Shown here: one piece after another, positions 5,883 through 5,995 of the stretch | Position numbering within the stretch: position 1 is the first letter of the stretch | Layout of the letters: each line of letters begins with the position of its first letter | From: VAZQ01 sp035552735 | GTDB lineage: Bacteria; Pseudomonadota; Alphaproteobacteria; Rhizobiales; Xanthobacteraceae | Reading direction: 5' to 3' | Assembly: GCA_035552735.1 (NCBI GenBank) | Contig: DASZKX010000397.1 | Coordinates: 1 to 5,995 of the forward strand | DNA: 5,995 bases | Notes under the pieces: model-generated | What the model was told of the DNA's origin: nothing | Databases searched by the model: none | Seen by the model: the letters and a program-made list of their open reading frames with translations, nothing else | Position numbers and translations under genes: made by a program

Positions 5883-5995
5883 CTACTGCTTGTGGGCCAC
5901 GCTGGTCGGAATGTGATTGAGCTCCTCGCAACCGCTCGCCGTCACGATGACGGTGCCGCCGATGTTGACCCGGTGCCGGCCGATGCAGGCGTTCG
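5883..5995 (-). CDS. Probable M24-family peptidase (Xaa-Pro peptidase/creatinase-like), C-terminal fragment
   Basis: An open frame enters from the right edge and ends at a TAG (5885-5883), giving 36 codons: NACIGRHRVNIGGTV, then IVTASGCEELNHIP, then TSVAHKQ. The pattern of a strand leading to a hydrophobic VTxxGCExL and a following proline resembles the last beta strand and tail of M24 'pita-bread' metallopeptidases, where VTE-GCE-LT-P is common. All metal-binding residues would lie outside the window. The fragment is too short for certainty; another enzyme ending in a similar strand is possible. It is codirectional with the secreted protein gene but separated from it by about 260 bases containing the palindromic repeat. 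Confidence 0.5.
   Translation of the reverse strand, partial: NACIGRHRVNIGGTVIVTASGCEELNHIPTSVAHKQ

Noticed and set aside
5636..5920. Plus-strand open frame across the right intergenic region
   Set aside because: It reads through the palindromic repeats, has no ribosome binding site or recognisable product, and overlaps the M24-like end.

Overview
The window is high-GC DNA from a bacterial chromosome, most likely an alphaproteobacterium of the order Hyphomicrobiales (Bradyrhizobium/Nitrobacteraceae or a close relative). This rests on base composition, on the gene order ftsK - lolA - exodeoxyribonuclease III, on the protein style, and on two intergenic palindromic elements that resemble repeats I recall from those genomes. 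The genus is inferred and was not tested by a search.

Left half, + strand: the C-terminal two thirds of the DNA translocase FtsK (5' end outside the window), a LolA-type periplasmic lipoprotein carrier with an unusually long Pro/Ala-rich N-terminal segment, a structured intergenic repeat (2680-2788), and exodeoxyribonuclease III. These are housekeeping genes for chromosome segregation, outer-membrane lipoprotein transport and DNA repair. They share an orientation but not a pathway.

Right half, - strand, convergent with the first block across a 42-base gap: in transcription order, the last 36 codons of a probable M24 (Xaa-Pro peptidase/creatinase-like) protein, a roughly 220-base gap with a palindromic repeat, a secreted protein of unknown function, and a Bug/TctC-family solute-binding protein. 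The secreted protein and the Bug protein are close together and probably cotranscribed. Both appear exported to the periplasm. No membrane subunits of a tripartite tricarboxylate transporter are visible, so the Bug protein looks like an orphan here.

Most of the window is ordinary. The parts worth a second look are the two complex palindromic intergenic elements and the uncharacterised secreted protein paired with an orphan Bug protein. I see no convincing new defence, mobile or RNA system.
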